NCBI GenBank assembly: GCA_944329375.1
Contig: CALVIB010000011.1
Location: 1-36,809, forward strand
Direction: 5' to 3'
Length of the DNA stretch: 36,809 nt
From: an uncultured Bacilli bacterium
GTDB lineage: Bacteria; Bacillota_I; Bacilli_A; RF39; UBA660
Numbering within the stretch: position 1 is the first letter of the stretch; every line of letters begins with the position of its first letter. Below the pieces are notes generated by a model that ran no database searches, had not been told where the DNA came from, and was given only the letters and a program-made list of their open reading frames with translations. Made by a program: the position numbers and the translations under genes. This document shows positions 28,663 to 35,603 of this stretch, piece after piece.

Positions 28663-30045
28663 AATATAAGCAATTTTAGTTTAAGTGATATTGTTAATAA
28701 TTTAGGAATAACTTATATTTATAAATTAAGGAGAGGTGTTATAAATAAAAATCCTCAAGATTACTATGAGGTAATGTGGGCAGATATAGGATTTATAACT
28801 GAAGATAATATTTTTATTTCTTTAATGAATAATGTTGGCGAAATGTATCAAATGGGAAATGGATTTGATGATGAGGAGTTTGCGATTGACTTTAAGTCTT
28901 TTAAAGAACTTAGCAATGAATATATAGGATATGAGCCAGAACTATTTTTAGAAAAATATAAAGATAAAGCTGGTAAGTTTTATACTTGGAATTTTGAAAA
29001 AAAAGATTTTGAGGAAATTACTGATGAAGCATTTTTAGCAAAACAGAAGAAGGAAGCAAAGTCTAATTTAGATATTTTAAAGATGTATGATAGTGTTAAA
29101 GAAACTATTATATCTCAGGATGAACAAGTTAAACAGGTTTTAGCTTCTGTTTATAAAAACCAAAAGATTATTAATTCTTCTTTGGACGATGAGACTATTT
29201 CTAAGTTAAAGGAAAATATTATTGTCTATGGACCAACTGGAACTGGTAAGACAGAGATTTTGAGTCAGATTGCGAAGTTATGTAATGTTCCGATTGTTAT
29301 TGAGGATATTACTTCTTTTTCGGAAACTGGTTATGTGGGCAGAGATATTTCTGAGATGCTTACTGATTTATATAATGCGGCTGGCATGGATATTGAGTTT
29401 GCTCAAAGAGGAATTTTAGTTATTGATGAGTTTGATAAACTATCTGAAGGAGATTCTATGGGTAATGGAGCTGGACCTTCTAGGAATGGTGTTCAAAGGT
29501 CACTTTTAAAATTATTAGATGGTGGAGTTATTGGATTTAGAGAAGATTATAGTGATGGAGATTTAATTGATTTTAATACATCTAAATTAACTGTTGTCGC
29601 ACTAGGAGCTTTTAGTGAAATTAAAAAAAATGATGATTATACTGATGTTTCTACTAAAGATTTTATAGATTATGGTATTATGCGAGAGGTTATGGGAAGA
29701 TTTTCTAAGTTAGTTCAAATGAACGCTTTTAAAAGAGAAGATTATAGAAAGATTTTATTAGAATCTAAATTAAGTCCTATTAATACTTATACTAAGTTAT
29801 TTGATGAGATGGGAATTAAATTTTCTTATGATGACAATTTAATAGATTATATTATAGATGAGGCTATTGCTTTAGATTGTGGAGCTAGAAGTTTGAAAAC
29901 TGTTTTTGATGGAATTATCAGTGATTATTTATTTGATGTTTTTGCAAAAGATAAAAAAGAAATACATATATCTATTCCAAAGGGAAAATCATATGTAGCT
30001 AAGAAAAGAGCTTCTGAAAATCGTAGAGCTATCGGGTTTCGTTAA
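28657..30045 (+). CDS. ClpX-like AAA+ unfoldase without zinc domain or ClpP-docking loop
   Basis: The 462-residue protein has a ClpX-type AAA+ module at about 145-435: Walker A 192-199 (GPTGTGKT), pore loop GYVG (225-228), Walker B 252-258 (GILVIDEFDK), arginine finger Arg348 (EVMGRF) and sensor 2 Arg411 (GARSLK). Two ClpX parts are missing. The N-terminal zinc-binding domain with four Cys is replaced by an unrelated region of about 140 residues (with WADIGFITEDNIFISLM and FDDEEFAIDFKSF). The segment between AFSEI (319) and DFIDYG (335) is too short for the IGF loop that docks ClpP. The substrate-gripping pore loop is intact, so it probably remodels proteins without ClpP. It is divergent from dnaE and precedes rpmB. 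Ordinary ClpX is presumably elsewhere. Confidence 0.88.
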   Translation: MNNISNFSLSDIVNNLGITYIYKLRRGVINKNPQDYYEVMWADIGFITEDNIFISLMNNVGEMYQMGNGFDDEEFAIDFKSFKELSNEYIGYEPELFLEKYKDKAGKFYTWNFEKKDFEEITDEAFLAKQKKEAKSNLDILKMYDSVKETIISQDEQVKQVLASVYKNQKIINSSLDDETISKLKENIIVYGPTGTGKTEILSQIAKLCNVPIVIEDITSFSETGYVGRDISEMLTDLYNAAGMDIEFAQRGILVIDEFDKLSEGDSMGNGAGPSRNGVQRSLLKLLDGGVIGFREDYSDGDLIDFNTSKLTVVALGAFSEIKKNDDYTDVSTKDFIDYGIMREVMGRFSKLVQMNAFKREDYRKILLESKLSPINTYTKLFDEMGIKFSYDDNLIDYIIDEAIALDCGARSLKTVFDGIISDYLFDVFAKDKKEIHISIPKGKSYVAKKRASENRRAIGFR

Positions 30046-30054
30046 TTATACTAA

Positions 30055-30102
30055 AGTGTTAGTTTATATTTAAAGTACAATACTTTCAATTTAAATTACA
30101 CT
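30055..30102 (+). other. Inverted repeats between the ClpX-like gene and rpmB
   Basis: AAAGTA-CAA-TACTTT (30072-30086) sits at the centre and AGTGT (30055-30059) and ACACT (30098-30102) at the edges, with partial A/T pairing between. No T run follows, so it is not a typical terminator. It lies before the rpmB promoter and may be a 3' structure of the ClpX-like message. Confidence 0.4.
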
Positions 30103-30113
30103 ACGAATAACAT

Positions 30114-30142
30114 TTGACTTATTAATAATATTGTGATAAAGT
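30114..30142 (+). promoter_or_regulatory. rpmB promoter
   Basis: TTGACT (30114-30119), 17 bases, TAAAGT (30137-30142) with TG one base before the -10. The -10 is imperfect. Confidence 0.6.
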
Positions 30143-30177
30143 TATATAGCGAAGAAAAAAACTTAAGGAGGGATATC

Positions 30178-30351
30178 ATGGCAAAAAAAATAACTGAGGC
30201 TAAACCATTGTTTGGTAATCGCCGTTCACATGCTTTAAATGCGACTAAGCATGCTTTTAAACCAAATTTACAAACAGTAACTATTAACGGAAAAAAATAT
30301 AGAGTTTCTGCTAGAGAATTAAAAAGTATTAAAAAAATGTTAGCTGCATAA
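30178..30351 (+). CDS. rpmB: 50S ribosomal protein bL28
   Basis: The 57-residue protein has the L28 features [20 protein letters not shown] and [13 protein letters not shown]. It is a few residues shorter than the usual 62, and has no Cys near the N-terminus, so it is the zinc-free form. ATG 30178 follows AAGGAGG; a longer frame to 30133 runs through the ribosome site and is rejected. It is transcribed alone from 30114-30142 and ends in a hairpin terminator shared with the convergent kinase gene. Confidence 0.95.
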   Translation: MAKKITEAKPLFGNRRSHALNATKHAFKPNLQTVTINGKKYRVSARELKSIKKMLAA

Positions 30352-30356
30352 ATTAA

Positions 30357-30383
30357 AAGAAAGCCTTTGAGCTTTCTTATTTT
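30357..30383. terminator. Bidirectional terminator of rpmB and the kinase gene
   Basis: AAGAAAGC (30357-30364), loop CTTTGA, GCTTTCTT (30371-30378), 8 bp, followed by T-rich sequence. The kinase stop codon lies within the second arm. Confidence 0.82.
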
Positions 30384-31636
30384 ATTATAAAGGAAATTCC
30401 AGTTTTTTCGTTTTTGGCTATTACTTCATACCCTAGTAGGGTTAGGGTTTGTTTAACTATTGATAAGCCTAATCCAAACTGGCCATTAATTCCTTTTTTA
30501 TAAGGAGTAAACATGTCGTTTAAAATGCTTTCATCAATATTTGGACCATCGTTATAAAAGGTTATACGCCTATTTTTTACAGTTATTTTCACTTCCTTTT
30601 TCGCATACCTTATGAAATTACTTAAGATATTATCGATTATGGCTTCCCACATATCAGTAGTACCTTTAAAATCAGTTTTTTTATCCAAAATATCGATTTG
30701 CCATTTAATATCTGGCCTAGCAACTTTAAATTTTGATACAGATTTTTCTAAAATGTCTACGACATTTATTATGTCACTTTTATAATTATCCATATCTTTA
30801 AAATACGTTAATTTATTCAAATATAGTAAGGAGTGTACTTTTATTTCTAATTTTTTTATTTCATCTTTTATAATTTTAAGTCCATCTTTTTCATTTTCTA
30901 CACCATCTTCAATAGCTTCTATATATGATTTTATAACGGTGAGAGGGGTTTTAAAATCATGAGAAATATTTTGATACATTTGATTTTTATATTCTTCTTG
31001 TTTATGTAAAGTAAGCTTCATATTGTCGATGGCATTAGATAGGACTTTTAGTTCATCATCTACTCTATAATTATATTTATCTTTATAATTATCATTATCT
31101 AAGTTATCTACTTTTTCTTTTAGATGACGAATCTTTTGGGCGAGCGACTGACTCCACCAAGCTACTATGGCAAGCATTAATAGCAAGGTTATTAAAAGCA
31201 CTGGGAATAAGGCTTCTAATATGTCAGAACGCATTTGACGAACATAGTTATCATTTGTAAGTGCTAATCTATAACCATAGTTGTCATTTAGTGTATTATA
31301 GTAGTAAGTTTTTCCTTGGTATTTAAATTTACCAAATTCTTTGTTTATGTTTTCTAGAATTTGTTTAGCTGACAGATTAATTATATCATTTAGATTACTA
31401 GAAGTAGTTATTATATTATCTTTTTGATATATGTACGCTATACTACTTTCTATTTCGTTAGTTATTACATTATTATTAACGACATCTAAAGGAGTTTTTA
31501 AGTATAAGTATATGTTTTTTTCATATATTGGTATTAAGACTTTTGGGAGTATAATTGCAAAACTTATATATATTAGGGCAAACATTATTAAGACAATGGT
31601 TAGAATTTGTCTATATAGGTTATGTCTTAAATTCAT
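30377..31636 (-). CDS. Sensor histidine kinase
   Basis: Membrane sensor of 419 residues: helix 1 at about 11-31, an outside domain of about 105 residues, helix 2 at about 142-161, a HAMP-like linker, then the dimerisation domain with the phosphorylated His226 (NISHDFKTPLTVIKSYIEAI, 223-242) and the ATPase domain with N box NILSNFIRYA, a degenerate G1 (FYNDGPNI) and G2 GQFGLGLSIV. It overlaps the response regulator by four bases (ATGA), so they are a cognate pair. The sensor part contains no cysteine pair or known motif, so the signal is unknown. Confidence 0.93.
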   Translation of the reverse strand: MNLRHNLYRQILTIVLIMFALIYISFAIILPKVLIPIYEKNIYLYLKTPLDVVNNNVITNEIESSIAYIYQKDNIITTSSNLNDIINLSAKQILENINKEFGKFKYQGKTYYYNTLNDNYGYRLALTNDNYVRQMRSDILEALFPVLLITLLLMLAIVAWWSQSLAQKIRHLKEKVDNLDNDNYKDKYNYRVDDELKVLSNAIDNMKLTLHKQEEYKNQMYQNISHDFKTPLTVIKSYIEAIEDGVENEKDGLKIIKDEIKKLEIKVHSLLYLNKLTYFKDMDNYKSDIINVVDILEKSVSKFKVARPDIKWQIDILDKKTDFKGTTDMWEAIIDNILSNFIRYAKKEVKITVKNRRITFYNDGPNIDESILNDMFTPYKKGINGQFGLGLSIVKQTLTLLGYEVIAKNEKTGISFIIK

Positions 31637-32286
31637 GATAATCTATATCCATATCCATAAATAGTATTTAATCTTAGTTTTGGCATTTTCTTTCTGAGCC
31701 TTCTTACTAAATCATCTACTACTCTATCACTGCCAAAATAATTGTCTCCCCAAACTTTTTCTAAGATATGACTTCTTGAAAATGATTTGTTTTTATTTTG
31801 CACTAGCATTAATAGTAAATCAAATTCCAAAGTAGTGAGAGAAAGTTCTTTGTTATTATCTTTAACCAGCCTTTTATCTATATCAATTTCATAGGTATCA
31901 TATGTTATTTTTTGGGTTTGTCCCATATAAGTTCTTTTTATAATATTATTAACTCTTAATACTAACTCTTTTGGAGAATATGGCTTAGTTATGTAATCAT
32001 CACTTCCTAACTCTAAGCCAATTATTTTATCTAAATCTTGGTCACGAGCTGATGTGAATATTACTGGAACATCTTCTCTTTCTTTTATTTTTTTTATGAT
32101 GTCATAGCCACTTACTTCATCGCCTAACATTATATCTAATATCCATAAATCAACTTTATCAGTTATATGATTTAAAGCATCTGTTCCATTATAATACTGC
32201 ACTACTTCATATCCAGCTCTTTCTAAATAAGATTTAATTAAGTCATTTAAGTTTTTTTCATCTTCAACTAAACAAATTTTGTACAT
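31633..32286 (-). CDS. OmpR/PhoB-family response regulator
   Basis: 217 residues. The receiver domain has the acidic pair VEDE (7-10), the phospho-acceptor Asp51 (LWILDIML), Thr/Ser in IFTSAR and the conserved Lys in YITKPYSP. The winged-helix DNA-binding domain has LSLTTLEFDLLLML, SRSHILEKVWG and VVDDLVRRLRKK, ending IYGYGYRL. Length is normal for the family. It is the first gene of the pair with the kinase. The -10 element TATACT preceded by TGT lies at 32306-32311 on the minus strand. Target genes cannot be seen; the surface-protein genes upstream (32460-36809) are candidates by proximity. Confidence 0.94.
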   Translation of the reverse strand: MYKICLVEDEKNLNDLIKSYLERAGYEVVQYYNGTDALNHITDKVDLWILDIMLGDEVSGYDIIKKIKEREDVPVIFTSARDQDLDKIIGLELGSDDYITKPYSPKELVLRVNNIIKRTYMGQTQKITYDTYEIDIDKRLVKDNNKELSLTTLEFDLLLMLVQNKNKSFSRSHILEKVWGDNYFGSDRVVDDLVRRLRKKMPKLRLNTIYGYGYRLS

Positions 32287-32459
32287 TAATTATCGCCTCA
32301 TTTATAGTATAACACTATTTTTTTAATTCATCTATCACAACCTTTCTAAGAGCTTTTCTTTTGCTCTGTAATAATCATACTAAATCATTGTGGTGCAAAT
32401 TTGATGAAAGTGTGGGAAATTATGGTATTAAGAAATTTGAATTTAAAAACTGGTTGTTA

Positions 32460-33698
32460 TTATCTTCTATAATAAGCTAACCAGCCACCTTGATTATCAC
32501 TAACCCATACTTCTGTACCTGTTTGATCACCAGTTCTACCACATAATCCATTTCCTTCTCTACTACTAGATGCTTGTACAACTTTACCATCTCCAGCATA
32601 TATACCTGTATGTCCTGTTTCCCACAATATATCTCCTGGTTGTAGCTCATCTACTGAATATGTATATCTTTTAAAACCTATATTAGTTAATACTCCATCC
32701 ATTGTATATGTTGAAAAAGCTGAGCCGCCTAATTCTTCTCTACTATACCCTGAATTTAAAAGTGCATGCCATACCAAACTTGAACAATCATAATCTGGTC
32801 CAAGTCTATTACACTGACTATATCCATGTGAGTCATCATTAGCTATATCTATTGCCCACTGTAAATAATCTACATTTGCATCTGCACATATTTTAGCATT
32901 AAACATTACTCCCCAGCCAAATCCTTTTCGCATTTCCGCTTCTGTAAATTTTCTTTTATAATAATCATGTTTATAATCAACTATATTATCCGCTGGATCA
33001 TTTACTAAATATTTACCATTACTCATTCCTCTTACCACTATAAAATGTCCTGCTGTTGTAAATATTCCACTTTCTCCATTATACCAAGCTATTACAGGTT
33101 GATTGTTTTTTATAGCTTCTTTCATATCATCCCAATTTTTTGTATAAATTGGTGGAGTTATCCCATATGCTTCTGAAATTTGGGAAAAATTTCTATACCA
33201 AGCATATCCTCTTTTTTCTTCTTTATTTATGACTTCATTTGGATATATTGTTCTATCTAACAAATAACTAGCTACCATAGCAAACGCAGTTGTATCACAC
33301 CCTCCTGCATGTATACTAACTGTTTCGCCTTCATCAGTAACAAATGTTATACTTCCCCATCTTGGGTCTCCTTGTATATAATGAGGAATTGCTAATCCTC
33401 CTTCCAATGGTTCATAAGCATACTCAGCTTTTGATGGATCTTGATTACAATAATTACTAGTTTCTCCATCTCCAACACCAAAAACTATAGGTGGAGTTGA
33501 AATTATCTGTATAAACGAAACTACCACAAAAATTACTATAATACCTATAATAAGTATTGGTAATAAAAAAGGCATAACAGAAGTAGCAATTAAAGTTCCT
33601 GTGGTTTTTACCATGGATTTTATGAAATTTTCAGGGTCAATCGAATTATTCTTGTTTACTAAATTTTTTGCTTTTGATATAAACCCTTTAAATGCCAT
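32460..33698 (-). CDS. Membrane-anchored C39-like plus NlpC/P60-like (Amidase_5) double hydrolase
   Basis: 412 residues. A membrane helix at about 42-68 is followed by two cysteine hydrolase domains outside the cell. The first (about 100-270) resembles Peptidase_C39_2: Cys134 in AGGCDTTAFAMVASY, His218 in GHFIVVRG, Asp234 in VNDPADN. The second (about 275-412) resembles phage-type Amidase_5 or NlpC/P60 enzymes: LQWAIDIANDDSHGYSQ, Cys305 in YDCSSLVWHAL and His363 in GHTGIYAGDG. Similar two-domain proteins are known from conjugative elements, where they open the wall, but no other conjugation gene is here. It could process surface proteins or peptidoglycan near the collar-like genes. A TGaTATACT extended -10 (33721-33726) allows separate expression. 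Confidence 0.85.
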   Translation of the reverse strand: MAFKGFISKAKNLVNKNNSIDPENFIKSMVKTTGTLIATSVMPFLLPILIIGIIVIFVVVSFIQIISTPPIVFGVGDGETSNYCNQDPSKAEYAYEPLEGGLAIPHYIQGDPRWGSITFVTDEGETVSIHAGGCDTTAFAMVASYLLDRTIYPNEVINKEEKRGYAWYRNFSQISEAYGITPPIYTKNWDDMKEAIKNNQPVIAWYNGESGIFTTAGHFIVVRGMSNGKYLVNDPADNIVDYKHDYYKRKFTEAEMRKGFGWGVMFNAKICADANVDYLQWAIDIANDDSHGYSQCNRLGPDYDCSSLVWHALLNSGYSREELGGSAFSTYTMDGVLTNIGFKRYTYSVDELQPGDILWETGHTGIYAGDGKVVQASSSREGNGLCGRTGDQTGTEVWVSDNQGGWLAYYRR

Positions 33699-33726
33699 TT
33701 CTATTCCTCCTTACTTATATAGTATA

Positions 33727-34101
33727 TCATTTTTTTATTTCATAAACATAACATTCTAACTCATTTGCTGATAAATATCTTTTATTATCGGTAATTTTAA
33801 ATATTTTGCTTTCTTTAGCTTTTAATATACTATTTTCTTCTTGTTTTATGGTTTGTATTTTTTTATTACTGCTATCATATAAGTCAATAACTAAGGTGCG
33901 AATTTTTTTGTTTTTATTTGATTTATTATTTACCTCAATTTCTATTTCTGTTCCATTATCAGTAATAGTAAGAGCAACTAGTTTACATGTACTTTTTTCT
34001 TCTTTTGTTTTTTCATTACTTTTAAATGTAATGTTTATGATTATAAATACTAAAATAAGTGCTAATATAATGGAAATAATTAATATAATTTTTCTTTTCA
34101 T
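33727..34101 (-). CDS. Small membrane-anchored protein with FxLYD-like domain
   Basis: 124 residues: basic start, one membrane helix (about 5-26), then a beta-rich domain with VEVNNKSNKNKKIRTLVID, LYDSSNKKI and a Lys-rich end. The pattern of an asparagine-rich turn followed by a strand ending in LYD and KxI resembles FxLYD domains, extracellular beta-sandwich modules. Two cysteines (Cys39 and Cys117) may pair. It sits between the double hydrolase and the collar-like genes, 15 bases after the last of these, so is likely in their operon. Function unknown. Confidence 0.7.
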   Translation of the reverse strand: MKRKIILIISIILALILVFIIINITFKSNEKTKEEKSTCKLVALTITDNGTEIEIEVNNKSNKNKKIRTLVIDLYDSSNKKIQTIKQEENSILKAKESKIFKITDNKRYLSANELECYVYEIKK

Positions 34102-34116
34102 TTATTTCAACCTTTC

Positions 34117-34836
34117 TTATGCTATTCTTTTCCACATATATACAGTCGTATATGGATTTTGAATACTAAATGATTGTGTTGCTCCTACTGTAGATGTTGT
34201 TGTTTCTTCTCCTTTAAATGTACTTTCTACTGTTCCTTCTGGGGTTAGCGTATGAGTATGTGAACCTGAACTATATGTATTTCTTCCATTTATCGTGTCT
34301 GAAGTTACTGCTACTCTATCATAAAATAAGGGCATTGGGTCTTCAGCTGTCGGACGAAACAATCCAAATCCTTTAGCTTCATTTGATGCTTTATTAAATT
34401 TAACTCCATGAGTGTGAGCACCAGTAGAATTAGTATTTACAGAACTTCCTTCAAAAACATTACTGACTATTCCACTTGGAGTTGTTGTATGGGTATGAGC
34501 AGGAATATTTTCTGATAATAATGTCTTTGTACTACTTCCACCAATATCATTATAATTATAAGTGCTTGTTCCATTATTACCAACTCCCACTAACTGCCTT
34601 CCTTCAGAATAACTTTCCCAAGTACCCCCTATATTATTACTGGGATTTATATTTGATACTGTTATATAAATACTTCCTATTGGATAAAGTTTATCAATAT
34701 CATTTAAGTGGGTTATTTCTTCAGATAAATTATCACTATTTTTGTTTAAATCATTTATTTTATCTATAATTGTTTCTGCTTTAATATTTGGCAGACCAAT
34801 AATAAATAAAACTAATATTAAGAATATTTTTTTCAT
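34117..34836 (-). CDS. Secreted phage-tail-collar-like protein C
   Basis: 239 residues. An N-terminal signal peptide (KKIFLILVLFIIGLPNIKA), a short coiled-coil (IIDKINDLNKNSDNLSEEI), then YPIGSIYITVSNINPSNNIG and GTWESYSEGRQLVGVG, the pattern of tail collar or Gp10 C-terminal-type domains, ending NPYTTVYMWKRIA. Three HxH motifs (HTH at 114-116, 141-143 and 193-195) recur within SxGxHTH-TPxGxVxSxFxG units; HxH motifs coordinate metal in trimeric phage fibres. Unlike phage genes it has its own export signal. ATG 34836 has AGGTGA ahead of it. Third gene of a tandem triplet, 9 bases after the second. Trimeric surface fibre or adhesin is an inference. Confidence 0.8.
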   Translation of the reverse strand: MKKIFLILVLFIIGLPNIKAETIIDKINDLNKNSDNLSEEITHLNDIDKLYPIGSIYITVSNINPSNNIGGTWESYSEGRQLVGVGNNGTSTYNYNDIGGSSTKTLLSENIPAHTHTTTPSGIVSNVFEGSSVNTNSTGAHTHGVKFNKASNEAKGFGLFRPTAEDPMPLFYDRVAVTSDTINGRNTYSSGSHTHTLTPEGTVESTFKGEETTTSTVGATQSFSIQNPYTTVYMWKRIA

Positions 34837-34845
34837 GATATTCAC

Positions 34846-35595
34846 CTATCCTATTCTTTTCCAAAAATAAACTGTAATATATGGATTTTGGACACTAAAT
34901 GATTGAGTTCCTCCAACTGATGATGTTGTAGTTTGATTTCCTTTAAATGTACTTGTTATATTACCTGCTGGAGTTAATGTATGAGTATGACTTCCAGCAT
35001 TTAACGAAGCTATTGGATTTTGGTTATTTGTTAAAACTAATAATCTACCTGCAAATCCACAAGTAGCATTATAAGATACACATCTACCATTGTCAGCTAA
35101 ACCTAAACCTTTATCTGGCATTTCACGGCCTGCTTCATATACTCCAAGATTATGAGTATGTGAGCCACTAGAATTTGTTGTAGAACTTATTCCTGTAAAT
35201 GTGCTCTCTACTGTTCCTGATGGGGTATAAGTATGGGTATGAGCTGGTATATTTGAAGTATTTAATGTTACTTTGCTAGAACCACCATTTGATGATACCT
35301 CTGAATAGTTTGTTGTTCCGTTATTTCCCATACCTACTAATGTCCTGCCTTGAGCGTATGCTTCCCATTTTCCACCTATGGTTTGTGCAGGGTTTGTGTT
35401 TGATGTTGTTGTATAGATACTTCCTATGGGATATTTATCATCTAGTAAGTTTAAATTATTTAACTGTTCATTTATTTTATTTAATTTTTCACTCATATTA
35501 TTTAATATGTCTTCTGTTTCATTGGCTTTTACTTTGGAAATTGGAATTAAAATTACAAATAATAGAATTATTACTTTTAATTTTTTACATGTCAT
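34846..35595 (-). CDS. Secreted phage-tail-collar-like protein B
   Basis: 249 residues: signal peptide (KVIILLFVILIPISKVKA), a coiled-coil of about 30 residues (LNNMSEKLNKINEQLNNLN), then YPIGSIYTTTSNTNPAQTIG, GKWEAYAQGRTLVGMGN and the final NPYITVYFWKRIG. As in protein C there are three HxH motifs, each HTH. The middle segment (EAGREMPDKGLGLADNG to RLLVLTNNQNP) varies between paralogs, which is where receptor-binding variety would be expected. ATG 35595 is chosen because AGGTGGG precedes it; an upstream ATG at 35622 lies inside the previous gene's coding end. Confidence 0.8.
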   Translation of the reverse strand: MTCKKLKVIILLFVILIPISKVKANETEDILNNMSEKLNKINEQLNNLNLLDDKYPIGSIYTTTSNTNPAQTIGGKWEAYAQGRTLVGMGNNGTTNYSEVSSNGGSSKVTLNTSNIPAHTHTYTPSGTVESTFTGISSTTNSSGSHTHNLGVYEAGREMPDKGLGLADNGRCVSYNATCGFAGRLLVLTNNQNPIASLNAGSHTHTLTPAGNITSTFKGNQTTTSSVGGTQSFSVQNPYITVYFWKRIG

Positions 35596-35603
35596 ATTCC
35601 CAC

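Noticed and set aside
29530-29538. An IGF tripeptide in the ClpX-like protein as a ClpP-docking loop
   Set aside because: It lies at residues 292-294, directly after the LLKLLDGG segment, where ClpX has its pore-2/RKH region. The true docking loop position, before the DFIDYG segment, is too short.
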